The notes under the pieces are model-generated. The model was not told the origin of the DNA. It saw only the letters and a program-made list of their open reading frames with translations, and searched no databases. Position numbers and translations under genes: made by a program. DNA of 64,000 bases from Nocardioides terrae (GTDB lineage Bacteria > Actinomycetota > Actinomycetes > Propionibacteriales > Nocardioidaceae): positions 124,001 through 188,000 of the forward strand of contig NZ_FOLB01000008.1 of NCBI RefSeq assembly GCF_900112345.1, given 5' to 3'. Shown one piece after another: positions 27,191 to 35,739 of this stretch (position 1 is the first letter of the stretch; every line of letters starts with the position of its first letter).

Positions 27191-28783
27191 TCAGCTCCGG
27201 GAGGTACGCCGGCCGAGCGCGCCGAGCCGGTGGTGCGCCAGGGCGGCCCGGGCGGCGTTCATGCCGGCCGCGCCGTGCACGCCGCCACCCGGGTGGGCCG
27301 AGGCCGACCCGAGGTAGAGCCCGCGGATCCCCGTCTCGGCCCTGCCCATGCCAGGCACCGGCCGGAAGACGAGCTGCTGGTGCAGCTGGGCGGTCCCGCC
27401 GTTGATCGCGCCGCCGACCAGGTTGGCGTCACGCTCCTCGAACTCGCGAGGCCCGAGCACGCGCCGGGCCTGGACCGTGTCACCGAAGCCGGGCGCCAGG
27501 TCCTCGAGCCGCGCCTGCATCCGGTCGGCGTACCGCTCGCACTCGGCCCGGTCCCAGCGTCCGGCGATGCCCTCGTCCCCCGCGTCCCGCTCGACGTCCT
27601 GGGGGACGTGGCTGTAGGCCCACAGCGACTCGGACCCGGCCGGCGAACGGCTGGGGTCGGTCGTCGTCATCTGCCCGACGAGGAGGAACGGCCGGTCCGG
27701 CACGGTGCGGTTCTGGCACTGCTCGGTGGTGCGGCTGAGCTCGGTGGTCGAGGCCGCCACATGGACCGTGCCGGGCGCGTGGGAGGGCGGCGTGCGCCAG
27801 GGGACCGGTCCGGAGAGCGCCCAGTCCACCTTGACCGTGCCCGGGTCGAGCTGGAAGGCGCGCATCCCCTTGCGGATCCGGTCGGGCAGGTCCTCGGTGC
27901 GGACCAGGTCGCCGAAGAGTCGAGGGGCGACCACGTCCGCGACCACCACCGGGCTCTCGAAGCGATCGCCGGAGGCGGTCCGGACCGCGGTGACGCGGCG
28001 CCCGTCGACCTCGATCCGGGTGACCTCCGCGCCGCAGAGCAGCTCTCCGCCCTTGCTGCGCAGCCGACTGGTCAGGGCGGCGGTGAGCTCTCCGGCACCG
28101 CCTTCCGGGACCGGGAACCCGACGGTCTGCGCCATCATCACCATCAGGACACCGAAGAGCCCCGAGCCGGGGGCGGCCATCGGGATGTCGGCGTGCGAGG
28201 CGTTCCCCGCGACCAGCAGCCGCGCGCCCTCGCTGCGGAAGCGGAGCCGGACCAGGTCGGCGACCGGCATGAGCAGGTCGCGCACCAGGCCGAGCCCGCC
28301 CGCGCCCGGCAGCCGCATGAGGGCACCCAGGCCGTGGCGGACCGGGGGGAACGGGGTGAGCAGCGCCCCGATCACGTGCGGGCCGATCCTGTCCCACTGC
28401 GCGCACAGCGCCAGCCAGGCGTCGCCGTCGCCGGGCTCGAGCTCGTCGAGGCTGGCAGCGGTGAGCTCTCGCTCGAGGTGCAGGAGGGCCCACCTGCCGT
28501 CCGGTCCCTGGTGGCCGACGACGGCCGGTGCGTGCCGCCAGGTCAGGCCGTGGTCCTCGAGCCGCAGCGACCGGATGGTCGGGGAGGCGGCCGCCAACGG
28601 GTAGAACGAGCTGAAGGTGTCGTGCACGAAGTCCGGGTGCACCTCGCGGTCGCTGCGCACCGCTCCGCCGGGCTCGGGCTGGGCCTCCAGCACGAGCACC
28701 GACCAGCCGGCGTCCACGAGGTGGTTGGCGGCGACCAGACCGTTCGGCCCTGCCCCGACCACGATGGCGTCGTACGTCGTCAT
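27191..28783 (-). CDS. CrtI-like FAD-dependent NAD(P)-binding oxidoreductase
   Basis: A 530-residue protein of the phytoene-desaturase/amine-oxidoreductase superfamily. The dinucleotide motif is VVGAGPNGLVAANHL at 8-22, followed by an acidic LVLEAQPEPGGAVRSD. The C-terminal FAD motif is GLYLGSASAHPGGGVHGAAG. Such proteins act as carotenoid desaturases, isomerases or all-trans-retinol saturase relatives; no other carotenoid gene is nearby, so the substrate is unknown. The ATG at 28783 overlaps the stop of the upstream SRPBCC gene, so the two are translationally linked. Confidence 0.85.
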   Translation of the reverse strand: MTTYDAIVVGAGPNGLVAANHLVDAGWSVLVLEAQPEPGGAVRSDREVHPDFVHDTFSSFYPLAAASPTIRSLRLEDHGLTWRHAPAVVGHQGPDGRWALLHLERELTAASLDELEPGDGDAWLALCAQWDRIGPHVIGALLTPFPPVRHGLGALMRLPGAGGLGLVRDLLMPVADLVRLRFRSEGARLLVAGNASHADIPMAAPGSGLFGVLMVMMAQTVGFPVPEGGAGELTAALTSRLRSKGGELLCGAEVTRIEVDGRRVTAVRTASGDRFESPVVVADVVAPRLFGDLVRTEDLPDRIRKGMRAFQLDPGTVKVDWALSGPVPWRTPPSHAPGTVHVAASTTELSRTTEQCQNRTVPDRPFLLVGQMTTTDPSRSPAGSESLWAYSHVPQDVERDAGDEGIAGRWDRAECERYADRMQARLEDLAPGFGDTVQARRVLGPREFEERDANLVGGAINGGTAQLHQQLVFRPVPGMGRAETGIRGLYLGSASAHPGGGVHGAAGMNAARAALAHHRLGALGRRTSRS

Positions 28784-29214
28784 GAACGGCCCTCGGCCAG
28801 CATCGCCAGCCGTTTCAGCGTCTCGACGTTGCGCACGTGCAGTGCCGCTGCGCGTAGCGGCCGGGGGAGGAACGAGCCCGGTCCGTGGGTGACGTCCTCC
28901 TCGACCTCGATCTCGGTGCCGTCGGCGACCGGCCGCAGCCGCAGCACGACCCGTGCCTCGCCGAGTGGCCAGGCGCGGGCCTGCAGCTCCAGCCGCTCGC
29001 CGGGGACGCACGCGAGCGACTCGGTGTTGTCGTCGATCACCATCGGCCAGACGCCGACCGAGTGGTGCAGACGCGTCCCGGGCGCCGGCCAGCCGTCGTC
29101 GACGCCGCGGATGCGGCAGGCTCCGACGACCCAGAGCGGGAACAGCCAACCGTCGGCGAGCACCTCCCACACCTTGTCCGGAGAGGTCTTGGCGGTCCAG
29201 GTGGTCACGGCCAT
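28780..29214 (-). CDS. SRPBCC-family (polyketide cyclase/START-like) protein
   Basis: A 144-residue single-domain protein starting MAVTTWTAKTSPDKVWEVLAD, the classic START/SRPBCC opening. GTRLHHSVGVWP, LELQARAWPLGEARVVLRL and TEIEVEEDVTHGPG are the expected beta strands of the helix-grip fold, which binds hydrophobic ligands. The start at 29214 is chosen because it gives the family N-terminus; the longer frame runs through the riboswitch region on the other strand. It overlaps the CrtI-like gene and may hand a lipid or isoprenoid to that enzyme. Confidence 0.8.
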   Translation of the reverse strand: MAVTTWTAKTSPDKVWEVLADGWLFPLWVVGACRIRGVDDGWPAPGTRLHHSVGVWPMVIDDNTESLACVPGERLELQARAWPLGEARVVLRLRPVADGTEIEVEEDVTHGPGSFLPRPLRAAALHVRNVETLKRLAMLAEGRS

Positions 29215-29295
29215 GCCGTCCGGTGACCCGCGGCTGCCGCGCGAAACCTCGTCGGCGTCGGTCTCCCCGGGTAGGTCGCGGAGGGAGCCATCGCC

Positions 29296-29301
29296 TACGA
29301 T
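29296..29301 (+). promoter_or_regulatory. Candidate -10 element for the riboswitch transcript
   Basis: TACGAT lies 7-12 bases before the predicted 5' end of the riboswitch. No convincing -35 is visible. Placement relative to the aptamer is the main support. Confidence 0.35.
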
Positions 29302-29308
29302 GAGGACC

Positions 29309-29450
29309 GAAAGGGAGTAGTCCCCAACAGTCGCGTCGACATGCTGACCCTCGGGTCCGGCGCGGCAGGCCACCTGCACGGGCGGCGGACGAGACTTTCG
29401 ACCAGACACCCATGTTGTGACGTGCCTGGTCGGAGGGGCGTCCGCACCAG
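29309..29450 (+). ncRNA. yybP-ykoY manganese riboswitch
   Basis: The leader has the conserved parts of this class. The 5' segment is AAAGGGAGTAGT followed by TCCCC. A second conserved segment is ACATGCTGACC. The third is CGAGACTTTCGACC, running into a hairpin with arms 29400-29409 and 29422-29431, then GGAGGGGC. It sits directly upstream of a Gdt1/UPF0016 gene, a family often controlled by this Mn2+-sensing RNA. No clear intrinsic terminator follows the aptamer, so control of translation at the TTG start is likely. The 3' end is approximate. Confidence 0.85.
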
Positions 29451-29485
29451 GGTTCCTCCGGCCCGGCGCCGGAGAGGAAGCCCCG

Positions 29486-30064
29486 TTGTACGCGTTCCTG
29501 TTGAGCACCGCCGTCATCTTCGTCGCCGAGCTCGGCGACAAGAGCCAGCTGATGGCGATGACCTTCGCCGCGCGCTACCGCACCCGCGACGTCCTGATCG
29601 GCATCACCGCCGCGACCGCGCTGGTCCACCTGGCGTCGGTGGGCATCGGCCACTTCGTCGGCGACGCCTTCGAGGGCGCCCAGGGCACCATCCAGGTCGT
29701 CGCCGGTGTCGCCTTCCTCGCCTTCGCGCTGTGGACGCTGCGCGGCGACGAGCTGACCGAGGAGGAGGCCGCGAAGGCCCGGACGAGCAGCGGGCTGGCC
29801 ATCGTGGCCGTCGGGACGGCGTTCTTCCTCGCCGAGCTCGGCGACAAGACCATGCTCGCGACGATCACGCTCGCGACCCAGGAGGGCTGGTTCGGCACCT
29901 GGCTGGGCTCCACGCTCGGCATGGTCGTCGCCGATGCGCTCGCGATCGTCGTCGGTGCGGTGCTCGGCCGCCGGCTCCCCGAGAAGGCGATCAAGTACGG
30001 CGCCGCGGCGCTGTTCGCGATCTTCGGACTGCTCCTCGTCGCCGGTGGGCTCGGCTGGCTCTGA
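29486..30064 (+). CDS. UPF0016/Gdt1-family Mn2+ transporter
   Basis: A 192-residue membrane protein with about six to seven helices arranged as two homologous halves. Each half has the family motif: VAELGDKSQLMAM near residue 13 and LAELGDKTMLATI near residue 120 (E-x-G-D-K-S/T). Members such as MneA/MneP and Gdt1 carry Mn2+ or Ca2+ out of the cytoplasm. TTG at 29486 is chosen because AGAGGAAG lies just upstream and the hydrophobic N-terminus starts there; the longer frame from 29417 would translate part of the riboswitch. Regulation by the upstream Mn riboswitch supports Mn2+ export under Mn excess. Confidence 0.88.
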   Translation: MYAFLLSTAVIFVAELGDKSQLMAMTFAARYRTRDVLIGITAATALVHLASVGIGHFVGDAFEGAQGTIQVVAGVAFLAFALWTLRGDELTEEEAAKARTSSGLAIVAVGTAFFLAELGDKTMLATITLATQEGWFGTWLGSTLGMVVADALAIVVGAVLGRRLPEKAIKYGAAALFAIFGLLLVAGGLGWL

Positions 30065-30097
30065 GGCTCATCTCCCGTGGCCGTGCGACTCCGGCCG

Positions 30098-31015
30098 TCA
30101 GCCGGCTCCGGTCACGTCGAAGCCGGCGTCCTTGCGGGAGAGCAGCTCCCGACGCTGCTCGGGGCTGAGCGCGGCCAGGTCCTCGGCCAGCTCCGCACGG
30201 ATGCTGTAGACCTCGGGCGCCTCGTCCAGGGGGACCACGGTGTGGACCACGCGGTCCTCGTAGAGGTGGGTCATGCTGATCGCGCCGCCGCCGTCCACAC
30301 CCCGCAGCAGCGCGCTGGTGGGCGCCGGGTCGAGGGTGTAGCAGCTCGCCGAGGCGACCGAGACCGGGATGCCCGCGAAGGTCGAGTACGTCGAGAAGTG
30401 CAGGTGGCCGGCGAGGATGCTGCGGACGTCGCTGCCCCGAAGCACGTCGGCCAGCAGGTGCTGGTCGGCGAGCTCGAGGACGGCCTCCGCCGGGACCATG
30501 GGCGTCGGCACCGGTGGGTGGTGCAGCGCGAGCAGCGTGCCGTGCGGCGCGGGTGTGGCCAGGACCTCGCCCAGCCAGGCCAGCTGCTCGGCGGACAGCT
30601 CGCCGTGGTGGTAGCCGGGGACGCTGCTGTCCAGGCTGACGATCCGCAGCCCGCCGACGTCGTGGACGGCGTCCTGAGAGGTGTCGGTCGCTGCGCCGAA
30701 CAGCTCCTTGGAGTAGGCCAGCCGCTCGTCGTGGTTGCCCATCACCCAGACCACCTGCGCGCCGATCGCCGCGGCCGCCGGTTCGACGAGCTCCTTGACC
30801 CGGGCATAGGCCGCGGGCTCGCCCAGGTCGGCGAGGTCACCGGTGACCACGATCGCGTCGGGCACCGGCCGGATCCGCGCGATCCGCTCCAGGGCGAGCA
30901 GCAGCCCGCGCTCCGGGTCGACGACGTCGTACTGCCGCTTGCCGTCGGCGAGCAGGTGCGTGTCGCTCAGGTGGGCGACGGTGTGGACCGGGTCGGGGTA
31001 CTGGCCGAGCTGCAC
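30098..31015 (-). CDS. Metallophosphoesterase, CpdA-like cyclic-nucleotide phosphodiesterase
   Basis: A 305-residue calcineurin-like phosphoesterase with all four metal motifs: LSDTHLL (D-x-H), TGDLADLG (GDxxD), MGNHDER (GNHD/E) and AGHLHFS (GHxH), plus LHHPP. This is the class III 3',5'-cyclic nucleotide phosphodiesterase arrangement (CpdA, Rv0805). It starts at GTG 31015. The C-terminal 40 residues are helical and charged. It faces the Mn-transporter gene convergently; these enzymes use Fe/Mn centres, but no operon link exists. Confidence 0.85.
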   Translation of the reverse strand: MQLGQYPDPVHTVAHLSDTHLLADGKRQYDVVDPERGLLLALERIARIRPVPDAIVVTGDLADLGEPAAYARVKELVEPAAAAIGAQVVWVMGNHDERLAYSKELFGAATDTSQDAVHDVGGLRIVSLDSSVPGYHHGELSAEQLAWLGEVLATPAPHGTLLALHHPPVPTPMVPAEAVLELADQHLLADVLRGSDVRSILAGHLHFSTYSTFAGIPVSVASASCYTLDPAPTSALLRGVDGGGAISMTHLYEDRVVHTVVPLDEAPEVYSIRAELAEDLAALSPEQRRELLSRKDAGFDVTGAG

Positions 31016-31057
31016 CGTCCGAGCCTAGGGCCAGAGCGCCGGCCACGTCCGAGAACG

Positions 31058-31093
31058 CCACTGCCCGGCACCGCGAACGGCGCCGGGCAGTGG
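31058..31093 (-). terminator. Terminator-like hairpin after the Pro-rich membrane protein gene
   Basis: A 12-bp perfect inverted repeat (arms 31058-31069 and 31082-31093) with an inner CCG-CGAA-CGG extension, 11 bases past the stop of the minus-strand gene at 31105. No T-run is present, as is common in high-GC actinobacteria. Confidence 0.6.
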
Positions 31094-31104
31094 GAGGCCG
31101 ACGA

Positions 31105-31980
31105 TCAGGGAGCGACCGGCTGGCCGGTGAGCTTCTTGTAGGTGAAGGCGGTGCCCACGAGGGCGATCGGGATCGTGGCGATGATGCCGACGCAGAAGAG
31201 GCAGAAGCCCACGATCGTGACCACGAACGCGACGATCGCCCAGATGAGCGCCTTGCCCGCGTTGCGCCAGACGAACGTCACGCTCTCCTTCATAGCGTCG
31301 ACCGGCGAGAGGTCGCGGTCGATGAGGAAGTAGGTGGCGAAGGAGAGGAAGAACATCGCGACGATGCCGGGGAGGATGCAGAGCACCAGGCCGATCGTCT
31401 CGACGATCGCCACGAGGATGGCCAGGATGAAGACCGGGCCCCACGGGATCCGGCCGAAGAGGCCGCCGATCTCGAGCGGCCGACCCTCCGTGAGGTCCAG
31501 CGCGCCGCGGACGATCACCGCGCCGACGATCGTCTGGCCGACGAAGCCGAGCAGGCTGGAGAACGCGTTGCCCGTCTGCCGGAGCGACCCCGGGTCAGGC
31601 GTCCCGAAGACCGCGCGGTCGATGACGCTTCCGATGCCACCCAGGATGAGCGAGGCGAGGATGACGAGCAGCCCGAGCAGCAGCATGCCGCCGATGTTCT
31701 GGGTGAACTTGCGCCACGCGTAGCCCAGCGCGTTCCCGACGCTCCACGGCTCGATCGCCGGGCCACCGCCGTAGCCACCCGGAGGAGGCGTGCCGTAGCC
31801 GCCCGGAGGAGGCGTGCCGTAGCCGCCCGGCGGGGGAGGGGGCGTGCCGTAGCCGCCCGGGGGCTGGCCGTAGTCCGGGCCCGAGGGCGGCGGAGCGCCG
31901 TAGTCCGGGCCCGAGGGCGGCGTGCCGCCCGGGGTGTCGCCCTGGCTGCCGTACGGGTCGTCCGGCGGAGTCGTGGACAT
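31105..31980 (-). CDS. Proline/glycine/tyrosine-rich-tailed integral membrane protein
   Basis: A 291-residue protein. Residues 1-75 are a low-complexity cytoplasmic tail built of GGYGTPPP-type repeats, encoded by imperfect tandem DNA repeats at 31770-31927. The rest holds about five to six hydrophobic segments (GGMLLLGLLVILASLILG, GPVFILAILVAIVETIGLVLCIL, GKALIWAIVAFVVTIVGFCLFCVG among them). The layout resembles DUF975/YciC-like proteins of unknown function. It diverges from the pirin gene over 136 bp. It may be a scaffold or envelope-stress component, but no motif supports a specific activity. Confidence 0.72.
   Translation of the reverse strand: MSTTPPDDPYGSQGDTPGGTPPSGPDYGAPPPSGPDYGQPPGGYGTPPPPPGGYGTPPPGGYGTPPPGGYGGGPAIEPWSVGNALGYAWRKFTQNIGGMLLLGLLVILASLILGGIGSVIDRAVFGTPDPGSLRQTGNAFSSLLGFVGQTIVGAVIVRGALDLTEGRPLEIGGLFGRIPWGPVFILAILVAIVETIGLVLCILPGIVAMFFLSFATYFLIDRDLSPVDAMKESVTFVWRNAGKALIWAIVAFVVTIVGFCLFCVGIIATIPIALVGTAFTYKKLTGQPVAP
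31770..31927. repeat. Imperfect tandem repeats coding a Pro/Gly/Tyr-rich tail
   Basis: Six units of 21-30 bp each begin GTAGCC or GTAGTCC and end near GCC on the plus strand. The unit boundaries keep the reading frame, so length changes by slippage would alter only the number of GGYG or GPDYG motifs in the protein. Confidence 0.75.
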
Positions 31981-32116
31981 GGTGTGCCTTCCGTCGTCGC
32001 GGGCCGGTCTCGGAGCGCCACCCGCGGTGATGCCCCGCAACGTACCGTCAGCGACCGGCGCCGGAACAGCACCGCGGGTGGTGTCGCAACCCGGCTTCGG
32101 GGCCGACAATGTCGGG

Positions 32117-33148
32117 GTGACGAACCTGGACGCGCGTCCTGCGGAGATCGCCGGCGGGGACCGGCGCGGCGGCCGAGCCCTGACCATCGCCCCGCGCGAC
32201 GTGCCGCTCGGCGGTCCCCGTGCCATGGCCGTACGTCGCACCCTGCCGTCGCGCGAGCGGAGCCTGATCGGCGCCTGGTGCTTCCTGGACCACTACGGCC
32301 CCGACGACGTCTCGGTCAGCGGTGGGATGAAGGTCGCGCCGCACCCGCACACGGGCCTGCAGACGGTGTCGTGGCTGTTCACCGGCGAGATCGAGCACCG
32401 CGACTCGGCAGGCAACCACGCGATGGTGCGGCCTGGCGAGGTCAACCTGATGACCGGTGGCCATGGCATCAGCCACTCGGAGATCTCGACCGACGCGACG
32501 CCGGTGCTGCACGGGGCGCAGCTGTGGGTCGCGCTGCCCGACGAGCACCGCGACACCGATCCGCACTTCGACCACTTCGCGCCGGCGCCACTCGAGGGTC
32601 CCGGGTGGACGGTCCGGGTCTTCCTCGGTTCGCTGCTCGGCGTCACCTCGCCGGTGCCGACGTACACCCCGCTGCTGGGCGCGGAGGTCCTGCTCGAGCC
32701 GGGGACCTCGCTGACCGTCCCCGTGGACGCGACCTTCGAGCACGGCGTCCTCGTCGACACCGGTGGCGTCACCGTGGTCGCGACGGGCTCGACCGGTGAC
32801 GAGTGGCCCGTGGCGACGCCCGTCGCGAAGGACCATCTCGCCTACACGCCGCCCGGGGCCACCAGCCTGACCCTCGCGGCCGGCCCGGCGTGGACGCGGC
32901 TGCTGCTGCTCGGCGGCCCGCCGTTCGGCGAGTCGATCGTGATGTGGTGGAACTTCGTGGGCCGCACCCACGAGGAGGTCGTCGCCTACCGGGACGCCTG
33001 GCAGGCGGCGATCACGGGACCCGACGGCGACGTGGTCGGCGACTCCCAGCTGGTCTCCGACTCCCGCTTCGGGGTCGTCCTCGGCGACCACCTGCCGCCC
33101 ATCCCCGCACCACCGCTCCCCGGGGTCAGGCTGCGCGCGCGACAGTAA
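32117..33148 (+). CDS. Pirin family protein
   Basis: A 343-residue bicupin. The N-terminal pirin domain has the metal site APHPHTGLQTVSWLFTGEIEHRDSAG (two His plus later His/Glu) and TGGHGISHSE. The C-terminal domain (about 230-330) ends in the pirin_C pattern LLLGGPPFGESIVMWWNFVGRTHEEV. Bacterial pirins are quercetinase-like or regulators of pyruvate dehydrogenase; which applies here is unknown. The GTG at 32117 gives the usual N-terminal length, and the longer frame from 31922 overlaps the divergent gene. Confidence 0.88.
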   Translation: MTNLDARPAEIAGGDRRGGRALTIAPRDVPLGGPRAMAVRRTLPSRERSLIGAWCFLDHYGPDDVSVSGGMKVAPHPHTGLQTVSWLFTGEIEHRDSAGNHAMVRPGEVNLMTGGHGISHSEISTDATPVLHGAQLWVALPDEHRDTDPHFDHFAPAPLEGPGWTVRVFLGSLLGVTSPVPTYTPLLGAEVLLEPGTSLTVPVDATFEHGVLVDTGGVTVVATGSTGDEWPVATPVAKDHLAYTPPGATSLTLAAGPAWTRLLLLGGPPFGESIVMWWNFVGRTHEEVVAYRDAWQAAITGPDGDVVGDSQLVSDSRFGVVLGDHLPPIPAPPLPGVRLRARQ

Positions 33149-33157
33149 GGTGCGGAC

Positions 33158-34546
33158 ATGGGCACCGTGACGGCCGACACACTGGACGAGCTGGTCGCAG
33201 CGCTTCCCGGAGGCAGCGTCGTCACCGACCCGGTCGCCATCGAGAAGTACCGCGAGGACTTCGCGCGCGACGGCTCCGCGGGTACGCCGATCGCGGTGGT
33301 GCGCCCCGAGGACGCCGGCCAGGTCCAGACTGCCGTCCGGTGGGCGGCGGCGCACCGCGTCCCCGTCGTACCGCGCGGCGCCGGGACCGGCCTGTCCGGC
33401 GGATCGTCGGCCGTCGACGGCGGCATCACCATCTCGCTCGACCGGATGCGGACGGTCTCGATCGACCCGCAGAGCCAGGTCGCGACCGTCGAGCCCGGCG
33501 CGCTCAACGTCGAGGTCAAGCGGGCCGCGGCCGAGCACGGGCTGTGGTACCCGCCCGACCCGTCGTCCTTCGAGATCTGCTCGATCGGGGGCAACCTCGC
33601 CACCAACGCCGGCGGCCTGTGTTGCGTGAAGTACGGCGTGACGACCGACTACGTCCTCGGCATGGACGTCGTGCTCGCCGACGGGACCCTGGTCACCCTC
33701 GGCGGCAAGCAGATCAAGGACGTGGCCGGACTCTCCTTGCTCAAGCTCTTCGTCGGCAGCGAGGGCACGCTGGGGATCATCACCCGCGCGGTCCTCCGGC
33801 TGATCCCGCTGCAGACGCCGAAGGCGACGCTCGTCGGCAGCTTCCCCACGATGGCGGCGGCGGCCGAGGCGGTCGTCGCGATCCGCGGCACCGTCCGGGC
33901 CTCGATGCTCGAGCTGATGGACAGCACGACGATCAACGCCGTCGAGGACTGGCGCTCCCACGGACTCGACCGCAGCGCCGGGGCGCTGCTCGTCGCCCAG
34001 TCCGACGCCCCGGGCGAGTCGGGTGCGGCCGAGGTCGCGCTGATCGAGGCCTGCTGCGCGGCCGCCGGCGCCGACGAGGTGTTCACGACGACCGACCCGG
34101 ACGAGGCCGACCTGTTCGTCTCGGCCCGGCGCAACGCCATCCACGCCCTCGAGCACCGCGGCAGCGTGCTCTTCGAGGACGTCGGCGTCCCGGTGCCGCG
34201 CCTGCCCGACCTGGTGAAGGTCATCGCCGACATCGCCGAGCGCCACGCCCTCGAGATCGCGCTGGTCGCGCACGCGGGCGACGGCAACACCCACCCGCTC
34301 ATCGTCTATGACGCCGCGGACCCGGGGTCCACCGACCAGGCCCGGGCGGCGTTCAGAGAGGTGATGGCCGCGGCCATCCGGCTCGGCGGCACGATCACCG
34401 GAGAGCACGGGGTGGGCCGCGCCAAGCGGTTCGCGCTCCCCGACCAGCTCGGTGACGACGTCCTGGCGCTGACCTGGCGGATCAAGGACGCCCTCGACCC
34501 GCACGGCATCCTCAACCCGGGCGCCGTCCTTCCGCCCCGAGCCTGA
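33158..34546 (+). CDS. FAD-linked oxidase, glycolate oxidase GlcD / D-lactate dehydrogenase family
   Basis: A 462-residue flavoprotein with the PCMH-type FAD domain: VVPRGAGTGLSGGSSAVDGG, the long loop YPPDPSSFEICSIGGNLATNAGG, and VGSEGTLGIITRAVL. The C-terminal cap ends AHAGDGNTHPLIV and ITGEHGVGRAKR, the family signatures. It likely oxidises glycolate or D-lactate to glyoxylate or pyruvate. The next gene encodes an alanine-glyoxylate-type aminotransferase, which favours the glycolate to glyoxylate to glycine reading. It begins 9 bases after the pirin stop. Confidence 0.88.
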   Translation: MGTVTADTLDELVAALPGGSVVTDPVAIEKYREDFARDGSAGTPIAVVRPEDAGQVQTAVRWAAAHRVPVVPRGAGTGLSGGSSAVDGGITISLDRMRTVSIDPQSQVATVEPGALNVEVKRAAAEHGLWYPPDPSSFEICSIGGNLATNAGGLCCVKYGVTTDYVLGMDVVLADGTLVTLGGKQIKDVAGLSLLKLFVGSEGTLGIITRAVLRLIPLQTPKATLVGSFPTMAAAAEAVVAIRGTVRASMLELMDSTTINAVEDWRSHGLDRSAGALLVAQSDAPGESGAAEVALIEACCAAAGADEVFTTTDPDEADLFVSARRNAIHALEHRGSVLFEDVGVPVPRLPDLVKVIADIAERHALEIALVAHAGDGNTHPLIVYDAADPGSTDQARAAFREVMAAAIRLGGTITGEHGVGRAKRFALPDQLGDDVLALTWRIKDALDPHGILNPGAVLPPRA

Positions 34547-34606
34547 CGCCACCCTGCCCGCCACCCTGACCGTCACCCCGTCCGCCACCCCGTCCGCCAC
34601 CCCGAG
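34547..34606. repeat. Five tandem 12-bp repeats
   Basis: Five contiguous 12-bp units close to CGCCACCCCGTC run from just after the oxidase stop to the Shine-Dalgarno of the aminotransferase gene (GAGGAG is in the last unit). The copies differ at one to four positions. The array is non-coding in the intact gene order, and its function is unknown. Confidence 0.8.
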
Positions 34607-34614
34607 GAGCACCG

Positions 34615-35715
34615 TTGATCGTCCACCGCCACCTCTTCGGGCCCGGCCCGACCAACGCCTACCCCGAGGCCACCGAGGCCCTCGCCCGGCCGCTGCTCGG
34701 TCACCTCGACCCGGTCTTCCTCGAGATCATGGACGAGACGTGCGCACGGCTCCGGGAGACGTGGGGCACCGCCGCCAACCGGACGCTGCCGCTCTCGGCG
34801 ACCGGTTCCGCCGGCATGGAGGCGGCGTTCGTCAACGCCGTGCACCCCGGCGATGTCGTGGTCGTCGCGGTCAACGGCCTGTTCGGGCAGCGCATGTGCG
34901 AGGTCGCCTCCCGGTGTGGCGCCGAGGTGGTGCCTGTCGAGCACGAGTGGGGCACGCCGGTCGACCCCGAGCGGGTCGTCGCCGCCCACCCGTCGCCCGC
35001 GATCGTCGCCGCGGTGCACGCCGAGACGTCCACCGGCGTCCGCTCCGACATCGCCGCGCTCGGCCGGGCCGTGCACGAGGCCGGCGACGCCCTGCTGCTG
35101 GTCGACGCGGTCACCTCGATCGGCGGCATCGAGCTGCGGGCCGACGACTGGGGCATCGACATCGGGTACGCCGGCACGCAGAAGTGCCTCGGCGTCGCAC
35201 CCGGCCTGGCGCCGTACACCATCGACGAGCGCGCCTTCGCGCGTCGGGTCGAGCGGCCGCGGTCGTGGTACCTCGACCTCGGCCTGCTCGGCGGCTACGT
35301 CGGCGACACCCGCGGCCACAACCCGGCCCGGACCTACCACCACACCGCGCCGGTCGCGATGGTCGTCTCGCTGCACGCGGCGCTCGGCCGGATCCTCGAG
35401 GAGGGCCTGGAGAACGCCTGGGCGCGGCACGAGGCCGCCGGCCAGGCGCTCCAGGACGGCCTCGAGACGATGGGGCTCGAGCTCTTCGCCCGGGCCGGTT
35501 CGCGGCTGCCGGAGCTGACCACCGTCCGCGTCCCCGACGGCGTCGACTCCGCGGCCGTCCGGCGTACGCTCCTCGAGCGCTACGACATCGAGATCGGCGC
35601 GGGGGTGGGTGAGTACGCGTCGTCGGTGTGGCGGATCGGGCTGATGGGGCCGAACGCGTCACCCGACGCCGTACGGCTCCTCCTGGGTGCGCTGGGGGAT
35701 GTCCTCGGTCGTTAG
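34615..35715 (+). CDS. Class V aminotransferase, alanine/serine-glyoxylate type
   Basis: A 366-residue PLP fold-type I enzyme starting at TTG 34615 behind GAGGAG. FGPGPTNAYPEATEAL is the N-terminal signature; SATGSAGMEAAFVN binds the PLP phosphate; VDAVTSIGG carries the ring-stacking Asp; and the Schiff-base lysine is Lys190 (GTQKCLGVAPG). The family transfers an amino group to glyoxylate (AGXT, SgaA). Next to the FAD oxidase it probably turns glyoxylate into glycine; phosphonate or taurine transaminase activity is less likely because no such genes are near. Confidence 0.87.
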   Translation: MIVHRHLFGPGPTNAYPEATEALARPLLGHLDPVFLEIMDETCARLRETWGTAANRTLPLSATGSAGMEAAFVNAVHPGDVVVVAVNGLFGQRMCEVASRCGAEVVPVEHEWGTPVDPERVVAAHPSPAIVAAVHAETSTGVRSDIAALGRAVHEAGDALLLVDAVTSIGGIELRADDWGIDIGYAGTQKCLGVAPGLAPYTIDERAFARRVERPRSWYLDLGLLGGYVGDTRGHNPARTYHHTAPVAMVVSLHAALGRILEEGLENAWARHEAAGQALQDGLETMGLELFARAGSRLPELTTVRVPDGVDSAAVRRTLLERYDIEIGAGVGEYASSVWRIGLMGPNASPDAVRLLLGALGDVLGR

Positions 35716-35739
35716 GCGCACCGGCCGCATGCGCGGACG

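Noticed and set aside
29417..29485. Longer start for the Gdt1-family gene
   Set aside because: It would translate part of the riboswitch and add a non-hydrophobic segment before the first helix; TTG 29486 has a proper ribosome site.
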